DNA of 64,000 nt from Novosphingobium album (ex Hu et al. 2023) (GTDB lineage Bacteria; Pseudomonadota; Alphaproteobacteria; Sphingomonadales; Sphingomonadaceae), in assembly GCF_022832385.1 (NCBI RefSeq), contig NZ_JALHLE010000011.1:62001-126000 (forward strand). The letters are read 5' to 3'. Every line of letters starts with the position of its first letter. The first letter of the stretch is position 1. A model generated the notes under the pieces. It saw nothing but the letters and a program-made list of their open reading frames with translations, was not told the DNA's origin and ran no database searches. The position numbers were made by a program, and so were the translations under genes. Positions 23,113 to 32,709 of this stretch are shown piece by piece.

Positions 23113-25455
23113 ATGGCATCCGCACGTCTACGCGGAGCGCTGATTGTTGCGCTCACCACCACCGCATTCACCGGCTTTGCCGCTCCGGCCTTCGCGCAGG
23201 ATGAGGCCGCCGATACGGCTGCCGTCGATCCGAACGAGATCATCGTTTCAGCCCGCCGCCGTTCAGAAACCCTGCAGGAAACGCCGATCGCGATCACCGC
23301 CGTCAGCGCGGCGATGCTGGAAAACAAGGCATCGGCCAATATCGGCGACCTTCAGGGCGCAGCCCCGGGCCTGCTGATCACGCAACAGAACTCGGGCGCG
23401 CAGGCCGCCAACATCTCGATCCGCGGCCTGACCTATGCCGACATCGAGAAGTCGCAGACGCCAACCGTGGGCGTGGTCGTCGATGGCGTTACCATCGGCA
23501 CCAACACCGGCCAGTTGCAGGACGCCTTCGATATCGCGCAGATCGAAGTGCTGCGTGGCCCGCAGGGCACGCTGTTCGGCGCCAACACCATCGGCGGCGT
23601 CATCAACATCACCCGCACCAAGCCGACCATGGAACCGGGCGTGAAGGCCGAATTCACCTACGGCCGCTGGAACACCTGGGCCGCCAAGGCGATCCTCAAC
23701 TACGGCGACGGCGAGAACTGGGGCATCAAGGCGTGGTACTTCCACAACGAGACCGACGGTTTCTATCACAACGTCACCCGTGACACGAACGCGGGCTGGA
23801 GCAAGGGTGACAGCTACGGCGCCAGCGTGTTGTTCCAGCCGGTGGGCTCCGATTTCGATGCGCAACTGACCGTCGAGAACGTCGTGCAGAAGTTCGACCC
23901 GGTCGTCAGCAATCTGGCCAACAGCACCGAAGTCTTCTGCCTTTATGAGCCGGCCGTTGAGTGCAACCGCAACAACACCACCGATCTCTACACGACCTTC
24001 GGTGACGCAGCGAGCAGCAAGTACAACGCACCTGATGCCACGCTCAGCATGAACTACGACCTGGGCGGCGTGAAGCTGACCTCGATCACCGGCTGGCGCC
24101 ACAGCAAGGAAGCACAGACGCAGGACTTCGACGGTTCCTCGACCGACCTCTACTATGTGGACCGCCGCCAGCATTATACCCAGTGGAGCCAGGAACTGCG
24201 CGCCGCCGGCAACCTGTTCGACGGTTTCGACTACGTCGTAGGCGGCTTCTACTTCCACTCGAAGTACGACCTGACCCAGTGGAGCCGCGTGTTCGGCTTC
24301 GACTCGTCGACCCCGCCCACGCTGTTCGACGCCAATGCCCAGCACGTGGAAGGCAAGACGACCAGTTACGCGTTCTTCGGCGACTTCAACTGGGCCTTCG
24401 CAGACAATTGGCGCCTCTCCTTCGGCGGCCGCTTCAGCCACGACAAGAAGCAGCTGTGGAACGGCTTTGCGCCGGGCGTGCTGGTCTCGCCCAGCGATGT
24501 CACGCGCAGCGCCTTTGCCGAAGTGGGCTCGGGTAATGCTAGCTTCAACAAGTTCACCCCCAAGATCGGCATCGACTTCCGTCCCAATCCCGACACCATG
24601 CTCTACGCGAGCTGGTCGCGCGGATACCGTTCGGGCGGTTTCAGCCCGCGTGCGGCGACGGCAGAAGCGGCCAGCACGCCGTTCCAGCCAGAGACGGTGG
24701 ACGCCTATGAAATCGGCGCAAAGCTGGCGCTGTTCGACCGCAAGCTGGAGATCAACCTTGCCGGTTACGTCTCCGACTACAAGAACATGCAGCAGAACCT
24801 GACGATCCCGGGTGGGCCGACCGGCAACCAGACGATCACCGGCAACGTGCCCGGCGGCGCGATCATCAAGGGTATCGAGATGGACAGCACGCTGCGCGTG
24901 ACCCACAACTTCACCCTGACCGGTTCGCTTGCCTACATGAAGTCGCATTTCCGCAACTTCGTCACCTGTGGCGCCTATGCGGGGACCCTGTCGACGGCCA
25001 CCTCCTGTGACGCTTCGGCCGGTCTCGTGCCGTTCAACTATTCGGCCAACCGCCTGATCTACGCCCCCAAGTTCACGGCCTCGATCAATGCCGACTACAC
25101 CGTCCCGACGAGCTTCGGCAAAGTCGTGGCTACAGCAGGCTGGCGCCATATCAGCCCCTACGACGAGCAGATTTCGCAGGCTTCGCTGACCACGGTGTCC
25201 GACGGCACCGGCATCTCCGAAGTCATCGTGAACGGCAACGATCCGCGCGTACGCACCACCGTGCAGGACCTGATCGACGCGAGCCTGACGGCCAACTTCG
25301 ACCTGGGTGACAAGGAAGCCTATGTGCGCGTCTTTGGCCGCAATCTCGCCAATGAGAAGACCACGACCCACGCCTTCACGGTGGCCGGTCTCTGGTCCTT
25401 CGGCATGGCGCTCGAGCCGCGCACGTACGGTGTGACGGTCGGCTTCAAGTACTGA
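23113..25455 (+). CDS. TonB-dependent outer-membrane receptor
   Basis: 780 residues from the ATG at 23113, chosen because GGGAGGA lies about 8 bases upstream and a normal signal peptide follows (ending AFAQD near residue 31). The upstream ATG at 23062 adds 17 non-signal residues. NEIIVSARRR marks the TonB-box region, VLRGPQGTLFGANTIGG the plug, and the barrel ends in GFKY with an aromatic last residue. It is followed by a strong terminator. Substrate unknown; it is divergent from the MDR, SDR, EthD operon. Confidence 0.96.
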   Translation: MASARLRGALIVALTTTAFTGFAAPAFAQDEAADTAAVDPNEIIVSARRRSETLQETPIAITAVSAAMLENKASANIGDLQGAAPGLLITQQNSGAQAANISIRGLTYADIEKSQTPTVGVVVDGVTIGTNTGQLQDAFDIAQIEVLRGPQGTLFGANTIGGVINITRTKPTMEPGVKAEFTYGRWNTWAAKAILNYGDGENWGIKAWYFHNETDGFYHNVTRDTNAGWSKGDSYGASVLFQPVGSDFDAQLTVENVVQKFDPVVSNLANSTEVFCLYEPAVECNRNNTTDLYTTFGDAASSKYNAPDATLSMNYDLGGVKLTSITGWRHSKEAQTQDFDGSSTDLYYVDRRQHYTQWSQELRAAGNLFDGFDYVVGGFYFHSKYDLTQWSRVFGFDSSTPPTLFDANAQHVEGKTTSYAFFGDFNWAFADNWRLSFGGRFSHDKKQLWNGFAPGVLVSPSDVTRSAFAEVGSGNASFNKFTPKIGIDFRPNPDTMLYASWSRGYRSGGFSPRAATAEAASTPFQPETVDAYEIGAKLALFDRKLEINLAGYVSDYKNMQQNLTIPGGPTGNQTITGNVPGGAIIKGIEMDSTLRVTHNFTLTGSLAYMKSHFRNFVTCGAYAGTLSTATSCDASAGLVPFNYSANRLIYAPKFTASINADYTVPTSFGKVVATAGWRHISPYDEQISQASLTTVSDGTGISEVIVNGNDPRVRTTVQDLIDASLTANFDLGDKEAYVRVFGRNLANEKTTTHAFTVAGLWSFGMALEPRTYGVTVGFKY

Positions 25456-25500
25456 CCCGGCCGGGCCCGGCTGCTGAAGGGCCCAGTCCGGTTCCAAGGG

Positions 25501-25540
25501 GGTGTGCGGCTTTTCCCTCGCCGCACACCTCTTTCTTTTT
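25501..25540 (+). terminator. Intrinsic terminator after the TonB receptor gene
   Basis: GGTGTGCGGC (25501-25510) pairs perfectly with GCCGCACACC (25520-25529) across a 9-base loop and is followed by TCTTTCTTTTT. The SDR at 25573 begins 33 bases later, so it depends on its own promoter or on read-through. Confidence 0.88.
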
Positions 25541-25572
25541 GACCAAACCGAAAATGACCAAGGAGCAAGCAG

Positions 25573-26337
25573 ATGGGCCGTCTCGAAGGTAAGATCACGC
25601 TGGTAACCGGTGCGGGGAACGCGCGGGGACTGGGTGCTGCAACCGCGCAGCGCTTTGCCGAGGAAGGGGCCTTCGTCTATCTTACCGATCTCGATGCGGC
25701 AGGCGCGGAAGAGGTCGCGCAGGGTATTCGCCAAGCGGGCGGCGCAGCCGAGGCCCTCGTCCATGACGTGACCAGCGAAGCCGCGTGGGACACCGTTTTC
25801 GCAGTGATCGAAAAGGGCCACGGGCGGCTCGATGTGCTGGTGAACAATGCCGGCATAGCGGTTCTGAAGCCCCTGACGATGCTGACCGCTGCCGATTGGG
25901 AAAAGCAGAACAAGGTCAACCTGGACAGCGTGTTCCATGGCACTAAGCGGGCCGTGGAACTGATGCGCAGGATCGGTCATGGCGGATCGATCATCAACAT
26001 GTCGTCGATCGGCGGGCTGGTGGGCGTTCCGGCCTGTGCGGCCTATGGCGCGGCCAAGGGCGGCGTGCGCATCTTCTCCAAGGTCGTGGCGATGGAATGC
26101 GCGGCCGAGGGCATTCGCTGCAATTCGGTTCACCCCGGCATGATTGAAACCGCGATGCAGGATGTCGCCCGGCGTGACAATCCCGACGGCTTCAAGGAGA
26201 TCGTGGCGAGCGTGCCGATGAAGCGGCTGGGCACGCCGCTCGACATCGCCAACATGAATCTGTTCCTGGCGTCCGACGAGGCAAACTACATCACCGGCGC
26301 CGAATTCACGGTTGATGGCGGCGTGACAGCGATGTGA
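25573..26337 (+). CDS. Short-chain dehydrogenase/reductase
   Basis: 254 residues with AAGGAG 7 bases upstream of the ATG. Classical SDR motifs: TGAGNARGLG near residues 13-22, NNAGIA near 93, MSSIGG with the catalytic Ser, YGAAKGG with Tyr and Lys, and TVDGG at the end. The extra residues in the glycine motif are within family variation. Substrate unknown. It is convergent with the ThuA-like gene, 4 bases apart at the stops. Confidence 0.93.
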   Translation: MGRLEGKITLVTGAGNARGLGAATAQRFAEEGAFVYLTDLDAAGAEEVAQGIRQAGGAAEALVHDVTSEAAWDTVFAVIEKGHGRLDVLVNNAGIAVLKPLTMLTAADWEKQNKVNLDSVFHGTKRAVELMRRIGHGGSIINMSSIGGLVGVPACAAYGAAKGGVRIFSKVVAMECAAEGIRCNSVHPGMIETAMQDVARRDNPDGFKEIVASVPMKRLGTPLDIANMNLFLASDEANYITGAEFTVDGGVTAM

Positions 26338-26341
26338 TGGC

Positions 26342-27142
26342 TCAGGTGGGGGGCGCCGTCCAGCGCACGGCGTTCTCCACCAGCCGCCGGTAGTTCGGGT
26401 TGTCGTAAGCGGACGCTCCGTCACCCGGTTGCAGGTAGACGAGGCGGCTGTTTGCCACCTGCCGCGTCCACCCAATGAGATCGCTGCCCGGCGGATGATC
26501 CCATCCATCGCGCGCATACATCCTGCCCTGCACGGCAAGCTCCGCCGAATAGAAATGCTCGCGCGTGAACGGCATGCCGGCACGCAGCAGCGGCGTGACA
26601 TCATCAGCGAAGACTTGCGCCAGATAAGGCTCATCGGTCAGCGTGAAGCGCTTCGGCAGACCTGCCGTCACCGGGTGTTCGGCCAGCACTTCCGCCTCGT
26701 AGGTGACATCGTGGGCATAGCCACTGTCGGGCACAGGAACCCCGCGCACCATGCCGGGATGGTAGAGGAACTGGCCACCCAGCCACTCGTGATACGCGCC
26801 CCATGTAGGCCATCCGGCCAGCGCATGATGCAGCGCGACCACGCCCTTGCCTGCCTCAAACAGCGCAGCCATTCCCAGCGCCAGATCCTGAGGTGGTTCG
26901 AGATAGACCGGAGCGCCCTCCTCCGCCTCGAAATCGAGACCGGGCATGTCGTAAAGCACCAGCACATCGAAGCCGCGCATCCCGTCCGGGTTCATCAGCC
27001 GCGCGGCAACTGGCTGATCGACCATCGTCGCGCTGATCCCGTCCATCGCCTGGAACATCGCGTCGAACGCCGTGCGGTCAAACGGATGGCCGCGTACCGC
27101 CACCAGGCACTGCAGCGGAGCACGATGGCGGATGATCGGCAT
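26342..27142 (-). CDS. ThuA-like (trehalose utilisation, glutamine amidotransferase-fold) protein
   Basis: 266 residues with the ThuA domain features DVLVLYDMPG, GKGVVALHHALAGW near residues 98-111, GGQFLYHPGM, and EPYLAQVF. ThuA-like proteins have a class I amidotransferase fold without the catalytic Cys; their reaction in catabolic clusters is not established. The ATG at 27142 overlaps the upstream MDR stop by one base (TGATG), implying a coupled two-gene operon. No signal peptide was seen. Confidence 0.85.
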   Translation of the reverse strand: MPIIRHRAPLQCLVAVRGHPFDRTAFDAMFQAMDGISATMVDQPVAARLMNPDGMRGFDVLVLYDMPGLDFEAEEGAPVYLEPPQDLALGMAALFEAGKGVVALHHALAGWPTWGAYHEWLGGQFLYHPGMVRGVPVPDSGYAHDVTYEAEVLAEHPVTAGLPKRFTLTDEPYLAQVFADDVTPLLRAGMPFTREHFYSAELAVQGRMYARDGWDHPPGSDLIGWTRQVANSRLVYLQPGDGASAYDNPNYRRLVENAVRWTAPPT

Positions 27143-28149
27143 CAGAGCTTCACGATCACTTTGCCGATGTTCTTGCCCGTCAACATGCGCTCATAGGCGG
27201 TGAGGACGTTCTCGATCCCCTGCGTCTCGTCGAATGCCATCGTCAGCTTCCCGGCATCGAGCCATTCGCGCAGCTGCGGCATGAATTCGGCGCCGCGTTC
27301 CAGGAAATCCGGGATAAAAAACCCTTCCACCCGCAGGCGGCGCATCAGGATCTGGTCGAAGCGCGCAGGACCCGGCATCGGGGCATCGGTGTCATACCCC
27401 GCTACCATGCCGCAGATCGCCACGCGCCCGTAATGCGCCATGTTCGGCAGCACTGCGTCGAGAATCGGCCCGCCGACATTGTCGAAGAAGGCGTTGATGC
27501 CCCCTTCGATAGTCCCCAGCCGGGCTTCGACATCCTCGCTGCGATAGTCGATCGCCATGTCGATGCCGATCTCGTCAGTCAGGAAGCGGCATTTGTCGGG
27601 GCCACCGGCGATGCCAACGACCTTCGCCCCCAGAAGACGGCCGATCTGACAGGCCAGGCTGCCCGTCGCACCGGCGGCGGCCGAAACGGCAAGCCACTCC
27701 CCCGCCTTGACTGCAGCGACTTCCTTCACTCCGACATAAGCCGTCCATGCGTTCATGCCGAGGGCGCCGAAATGCTGGCGGGGATCGGATACGGAGCCAT
27801 CGACCACTTCGAGCCCGGCCAGAGCGGGCACGACAACGGCCTGTTCCGCCCACTGCCCGAAACCCCGGACCATGGCCCCCACCGGAAACGCCGGATCTGT
27901 GGTTTCGGACACACGGCCGAGCACCAGACCGACCATTTTCGACCCGAGCGGCAACGGCGGCTGGTAACCATCGGTGCGGGGGCTCATCCACATGCGGGTA
28001 CCCGCGTCCATCGAAAGCCATTGCACTGCGATGCGCACTTCATCGGGCTGCAGCTCCGCCTGCGCTTCATCGCACAAGGACAGCGCCCGTTCGAAATGGG
28101 TATTGCCATCAGGATGGCGATCAAGGCGCCAGTAGCGACAACCAGTCAT
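27142..28149 (-). CDS. Zinc-independent MDR NADP(H)-dependent oxidoreductase
   Basis: 335 residues from the ATG at 28149 with GAGGAGAG just upstream. GroES-like N-domain with SMDAGTRMWM; Rossmann domain with SAAAGATGSLACQIG and GIAGGPDKC; then FDNVGG. It belongs with the PTGR/curcumin-reductase-like group, as do the genes at 21941 and 33552. Coupled to the ThuA-like gene downstream and divergent from the third TonB receptor, so it probably handles the compound that receptor imports. Confidence 0.92.
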   Translation of the reverse strand: MTGCRYWRLDRHPDGNTHFERALSLCDEAQAELQPDEVRIAVQWLSMDAGTRMWMSPRTDGYQPPLPLGSKMVGLVLGRVSETTDPAFPVGAMVRGFGQWAEQAVVVPALAGLEVVDGSVSDPRQHFGALGMNAWTAYVGVKEVAAVKAGEWLAVSAAAGATGSLACQIGRLLGAKVVGIAGGPDKCRFLTDEIGIDMAIDYRSEDVEARLGTIEGGINAFFDNVGGPILDAVLPNMAHYGRVAICGMVAGYDTDAPMPGPARFDQILMRRLRVEGFFIPDFLERGAEFMPQLREWLDAGKLTMAFDETQGIENVLTAYERMLTGKNIGKVIVKL

Positions 28150-28300
28150 ACAACTCTCCTCGACTGTCAGTCGTCGCGCGCCAACCCAGCTGCGCCACCT
28201 ATCAATTTTGCTAGCCCTAACAGTTTGCACAGGCCCTCATGAGCCACACCGGCGCGTAGGGGGCAGCGCAACAACGTATTCAAATGGGAGGTTTTCTGAA

Positions 28301-30778
28301 ATGCGTATGTCCAAATCCGCATTGCTCGCCGGCACCGTATTCGGGCTGGTTCTCGCTTCGTCACCGGCGCTGGCGCAGGAGACGGAAAACACACAGGCTG
28401 CGCCCGAGCAGCAGGGTGGTGTCAGCGACATCATCGTAACGGCCCGCAAGCGGCAGGAAACCGCGCAGGACGTCCCCGTCGCCGTCACCGCCATCTCGGC
28501 CGAACAGATTGTCAACCGCGACATCACCAGCGTCGAGAAGATTGCCGCCATCACGCCGCAGTTCAACGTCGGCCGCGCCTCCAACGGTTCGGGCGCACAG
28601 CTGACCCTGCGCGGCATCGGTTCGTCCTCCACCTCCATCGGCATCGAACAGTCGGTCGCGGTCGTTGTCGACGGCGCCTACTATGGCCAGGGCCGCGTCA
28701 TCCAGGAAGGCTTCTTTGATCTCGGCCGCGTCGAAGTCCTTAAGGGCCCGCAGGCCCTGTTCTTCGGCAAGAATGCCACGGCCGGCGTGATTTCGATCAC
28801 CACCGCGGATCCGACCGACGATTGGGAATTCACGACCAAGGCCGGATATGAATTCAAGGCCGAGCAGTACCGGCTTGAAGGCACTGCGTCCGGCCCGCTG
28901 ACCGACAATCTCGGCCTGCGCATCGCCGCGCGCTATTCCAAGATGAATGGCGGCTATTACCGCAACGTTGCCGACAACATCTACTACGCTGAAGTCGATG
29001 CCGCGAGCCTGCTCTCGGGCGGCACCGGCGATGCCACAGCACACCTTGCCACGCCGGCCCCGACCAAGGAACCCGGCGAGGAAGAGTTCCTGGCCCGCGG
29101 CACCCTCAAGTGGGAACCGACGGACCGCCTGACCATGACGCTCAAGGGCAGCATGGATGTCAGCACAGTCAACAACTCCTCGTGGAACTACGTCGCCTAC
29201 GCCTGCGGCAACGGTTCGACATCGCAACTCAACGGCTATGCCTGCGGCAAGGACTTCGTCAGCCACCAGAACAACATGCCCGCCGACATCGCGGTCAACT
29301 ATCCCTACGCGAAGAAGGACGGCTCGCTGTACAACAAGTACCGCTCCGCCGCCGGCACGCTGAACATGACCTACGACGCCGACGAGCTGCAACTGTCGTC
29401 TGTCACCAACTACCAGTGGAACAACAACCGCTGGGCCTGCGCCTGCGATTTCCAGTCGGGCGACTCGTCAAATGGCATCGGCGCCACCTGGGCCACCGAG
29501 AACTCTTCGTGGAAGGCCTTCAGCCAGGAAGTCCGTGCACTCACCCAGTTCGACGGACCGTTCAACATGATGCTGGGCGCGCTTTACCAGAAGACCAAGC
29601 GCGATTTCGCCCAGTTCGTCATGTTTGCCGGAGTTTCCAACTCCGCCGCGCCGGAAGGCTATGAATACGTCGCCACCGCCAAGTCCAGCTACACCAAGGG
29701 CGAGACTATGGCTGTCTTCGGGCAGGCGACATACAAGATCCTTCCGACCCTCGAACTGGCCGGCGGCGTGCGCTACACCGACGAGACCAAGGACAGCTTC
29801 TTCACCCAGCCCTACAATAACCCGCTCGTCACCGCGATCTTCCGCGCGCAGGACGATGCCGATGGCCTGGGCGAAGTCTATGCCCGCCAGCATTTCAAGA
29901 ACTGGTCGCCCGAAGCCACGCTGACCTGGAAGCCGACGCAGGACATCATGGTCTATGGCGCCTTCAAGACCGCCTACAAGTCGGGCGGCTTCTCCAACGG
30001 CGGCATCAACTCGAAGTTCTCGGCCGATCCGAAGGCTGACCTCACCTTCAACCCGGAGAAGGCGAAAGGCTTCGAAGTTGGTTTCAAGTCGACCCTGTTC
30101 GACCGCCAGCTGCGCTTCAACGTCACGGCCTTCACCTACAAGTACACGGACCTGCAGGTCGACTTCTTCAACTCGCCGATCTTCGCGTTCCAGACTCTGA
30201 CGGCTGATGCCCGGACCAAGGGCGTGGAAGTCGAATTCCAGTTCGCGCCCTACGCCGTGCGCGGACTCGATATTCACGGCTCGATCAACTACGACAAGGC
30301 AATCTACACCAGCTTCCCGCTGGCACCGTGCTATGCCGGTGAAACACCCGCAGAGGGTTGCAGTCTTGCCGGGAACACCCGTCAGGATCTGACCGGAGCG
30401 CCGCTCTCGGTCGCGCCGGAATGGACGGGCAGCCTTGGGCTGGGCTATGAAATGCCGGTTGGCGACAGCATGAAGCTGGGCGTGAACGTCGATAGCAAGT
30501 ATTCGGACAGCTACTTCGCCTCGGGCTTCGGCAATCCGCTGTCCAAGCAGAGCAGCTATGTCACGATCGACGCGGGCATCCGCCTCGGTGCCGAAGACGA
30601 CAACTGGCAGATCGCACTGATCGGCAAGAACCTGACCAACAAGTTCTATGTCACCGGCGTCGTCGATGGCCCCTCCACGGGCAGCGGCACCGGCACGCTT
30701 TCGGGCGTCAAGGCCGATCAGCTCGGCTTCGGCTCGGTGCCCCGCACCGTCATGGTCGAAGTAACCAAGCGCTTCTGA
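28301..30778 (+). CDS. TonB-dependent outer-membrane receptor
   Basis: 825 residues from the ATG at 28301, 9 bases after GGGAGG. Signal peptide ending PALAQE near residue 26, SDIIVTARKRQ TonB-box region, and a plug with VEVLKGPQALFFGKNATAG, a variant of the usual LRGPQGTLFG, which assigns it to a different receptor subgroup from the two others here. The barrel ends EVTKRF. A terminator follows. Divergent from the MDR/ThuA operon. Confidence 0.96.
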   Translation: MRMSKSALLAGTVFGLVLASSPALAQETENTQAAPEQQGGVSDIIVTARKRQETAQDVPVAVTAISAEQIVNRDITSVEKIAAITPQFNVGRASNGSGAQLTLRGIGSSSTSIGIEQSVAVVVDGAYYGQGRVIQEGFFDLGRVEVLKGPQALFFGKNATAGVISITTADPTDDWEFTTKAGYEFKAEQYRLEGTASGPLTDNLGLRIAARYSKMNGGYYRNVADNIYYAEVDAASLLSGGTGDATAHLATPAPTKEPGEEEFLARGTLKWEPTDRLTMTLKGSMDVSTVNNSSWNYVAYACGNGSTSQLNGYACGKDFVSHQNNMPADIAVNYPYAKKDGSLYNKYRSAAGTLNMTYDADELQLSSVTNYQWNNNRWACACDFQSGDSSNGIGATWATENSSWKAFSQEVRALTQFDGPFNMMLGALYQKTKRDFAQFVMFAGVSNSAAPEGYEYVATAKSSYTKGETMAVFGQATYKILPTLELAGGVRYTDETKDSFFTQPYNNPLVTAIFRAQDDADGLGEVYARQHFKNWSPEATLTWKPTQDIMVYGAFKTAYKSGGFSNGGINSKFSADPKADLTFNPEKAKGFEVGFKSTLFDRQLRFNVTAFTYKYTDLQVDFFNSPIFAFQTLTADARTKGVEVEFQFAPYAVRGLDIHGSINYDKAIYTSFPLAPCYAGETPAEGCSLAGNTRQDLTGAPLSVAPEWTGSLGLGYEMPVGDSMKLGVNVDSKYSDSYFASGFGNPLSKQSSYVTIDAGIRLGAEDDNWQIALIGKNLTNKFYVTGVVDGPSTGSGTGTLSGVKADQLGFGSVPRTVMVEVTKRF

Positions 30779-30801
30779 TCACGCCCGCACCGGCAAAAAA
30801 G

Positions 30802-30830
30802 AAAAGGCGGAGCCTCGGCTCCGCCTTTTT
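30802..30830. terminator. Intrinsic terminator after the third TonB receptor gene
   Basis: AAAAGGCGGAG (30802-30812) is complementary to CTCCGCCTTTT (30819-30829), with a 6-base loop and a T-run continuing to 30830. The A-run on the other side makes it usable from both directions, and the convergent SDR gene ends at 30860. Confidence 0.88.
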
Positions 30831-30859
30831 CTGTTTGGCGGCAACTCTCGCGGCCAGGA

Positions 30860-31573
30860 CTATGCCCCAAACCCTCCATCGATGGTCTGCATCGAGCCCG
30901 TGATCATCGCGCCATGCGGACCGGCGAGGTAGGCTGCGAGTTCAGCGACTTCTTCCGTCCTGGCATGCCGCTTGATCGCCATGAAACTGTGCATGGTGGC
31001 GGCCATCGGGCCATCTGCCGGGTTCATGTCGCTATCGGTCGGCCCGGGCTGGATGCTGTTGACCGTGATCCCGCGCTCGCCGAGGTCGCGCGCCAGGCCC
31101 CTGACCATACCCTGCACGGCCGATTTCGTCAGCGCATAGGCTGCGCCGCCTGCAAAGGGCATGCGGTCGCCGTTCACCGATCCGATCACGATGATGCGGC
31201 CATTGTCGTTCATGCGCCGGGCGGCCTCGACCGCCGCATGATAAGGCGCCCGGACGTTTACATCGATCATGTGATCGACCGCATCCGCATCGATCTGCAA
31301 GGGGTCGCCAAGCACAAGCGTGCCAGCAGCAATGACGATGGCATCCAGCGCGCCGCGGGCGGCGACAGTGGCGGTCAGTTCGCTGCGGTCAGCACTGTCG
31401 GTCCTGAGAGCCGTAGCTCCGGTCTCTGCCGCCAGTTCCTCTGCAGCTTGCTTCGAACCGGCGTAGGTAAAGCCGACATTGGCTCCACTGGCCGCAAAAC
31501 GGCGCACAATAGCCGCGCCGATACCGCGACTGCCGCCAAGGACCAGGACATTCTTCGCTTCGAAATCATTCAT
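30860..31573 (-). CDS. Short-chain dehydrogenase/reductase (FabG-like)
   Basis: 237 residues with GGSRGIG near residues 13-19, VIAAGTL in place of NNAG, GSVNGD with the catalytic Ser, YALTKSA with Tyr and Lys, and MQTIDGGFGA at the C-terminus. It is close in style to BdcA/FabG-like reductases. Monocistronic, transcribed divergently from the LysR gene at 31716, the usual arrangement for a LysR target. Confidence 0.92.
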   Translation of the reverse strand: MNDFEAKNVLVLGGSRGIGAAIVRRFAASGANVGFTYAGSKQAAEELAAETGATALRTDSADRSELTATVAARGALDAIVIAAGTLVLGDPLQIDADAVDHMIDVNVRAPYHAAVEAARRMNDNGRIIVIGSVNGDRMPFAGGAAYALTKSAVQGMVRGLARDLGERGITVNSIQPGPTDSDMNPADGPMAATMHSFMAIKRHARTEEVAELAAYLAGPHGAMITGSMQTIDGGFGA

Positions 31574-31661
31574 GACGCTTCTCCATCTTTCCTATCCGTT
31601 GTTCAAACGAGAGCGCGCCCGTTGCGGCACCGCGCCTCTAGACTTGAACATGCCCGCGAGG

Positions 31662-31718
31662 CATTGTTCGGACTAGCCGGCGAAATCTGGTTCTAGACGG
31701 CGGGATTACCGAACAATG
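31662..31718. promoter_or_regulatory. 10-bp inverted repeat spanning the LysR start codon
   Basis: CATTGTTCGG (31662-31671) and CCGAACAATG (31709-31718) are perfectly complementary, with 37 bases between. The right arm includes the ATG of the LysR gene at 31716. It could be a two-site LysR operator giving autoregulation, or, in RNA, a hairpin that hides the start codon. No clear Shine-Dalgarno sequence is visible for this gene. Confidence 0.45.
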
Positions 31719-32636
31719 ATGAAGCTGGACGGCGTTGTCGCCTTCGTCACCACTGCAGAAGCCGGCTCGATCAGCATGGCAGCCAAACGGCTTGGTCTTG
31801 CGAAGTCGGTCGTAAGCGAGCGTCTGGCCGAACTGGAACGCACGTTGGGGGCAACACTCATGCAGCGTTCGACCCGCAAACTTTCCCTTACCAATAGCGG
31901 CCAGACTTTCCTGCCGCGCGCGCAGCGCATCTTGCGCGAAGCCGAGGAGGCCGCGTCCGAACTTGCGGCGCGCAGCGGCAAACTGGCCGGCCCGTTGCGG
32001 ATTTCCGCTCCTGTCGGATTCGGCATCCTCCATCTTGGCCCCGCCCTGGGACGTTTCCTCCGGGACTATCCCGATATCGAACTTTCACTCGAACTCGACG
32101 ACAGTTTCGTGGACGCGGCAACTGGAGGATTTGACGCCGTGCTGAGGCACGGCGCAATTGGCGACGGACGCCTTATCGCGCGACGGCTGGCCTCCAGCCG
32201 CCGTCTGCTTGTTGCATCACCCGGGTATCTTGCCGAGCATGGCTCGCCAGCATCGCTTGCCGAACTCGAACACCATCGCGGTATCCTCTACTCGAACAGA
32301 GCCAGCGACTGGCGCTTTGCAGACGGAACCGGCTGGTCAGTGATCCGCCCGAAGGCGGGCCTGCGCGTAAACAGCGGGCTGGTTATGCGTGACGCGGCCA
32401 TCAGCGGCCTGGGCATTGCGCTGCTGCCCAGCTTCTTCATCTACGAGGCGATTGCCGCGGGCCAATTGATCGAGATCGGCATCGGCCTGCAGGCGGAGGG
32501 CGCAGAGTTGTTCCTGACCTACCCCAAAGACCACGGCGCATCAGCCAAAATCCGCGCATTTGCCGAAAGCCTGCGCCGCAGCTTCGGATATCCGCCCTAT
32601 TGGGAACGGGCCATGGCTCCGCATTCGCAGCCTTGA
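31716..32636 (+). CDS. LysR-family transcriptional regulator
   Basis: 306 residues; an equally possible ATG lies one codon later. N-terminal winged helix-turn-helix at residues 1-62 (FVTTAEAGSISMAAKRLGLAKSVVSERLAELE, then RSTRKLSLTNSG), and a periplasmic-binding-like effector domain from about residue 90 (GPLRISAPVGFG). The shape fits the CrgA/DmlR-like subgroup. Divergent from the SDR at 30860, which is its likely target, and upstream of the convergent SnoaL gene. Confidence 0.93.
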   Translation: MMKLDGVVAFVTTAEAGSISMAAKRLGLAKSVVSERLAELERTLGATLMQRSTRKLSLTNSGQTFLPRAQRILREAEEAASELAARSGKLAGPLRISAPVGFGILHLGPALGRFLRDYPDIELSLELDDSFVDAATGGFDAVLRHGAIGDGRLIARRLASSRRLLVASPGYLAEHGSPASLAELEHHRGILYSNRASDWRFADGTGWSVIRPKAGLRVNSGLVMRDAAISGLGIALLPSFFIYEAIAAGQLIEIGIGLQAEGAELFLTYPKDHGASAKIRAFAESLRRSFGYPPYWERAMAPHSQP

Positions 32637-32709
32637 GATAGTCTTCACGAAATGGGGGCCCCACCATGCAGGCGGAGGCCCTCAAATTCATCCCGCACGA
32701 TAACCGGCT

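Noticed and set aside
23263-26634. Minus-strand open frame of 1123 codons across a TonB receptor and an SDR
   Set aside because: Very long, but His/Arg/Gly/Val-rich without any family motif, and it runs antisense to two well-supported genes with ribosome sites and a terminator between them.
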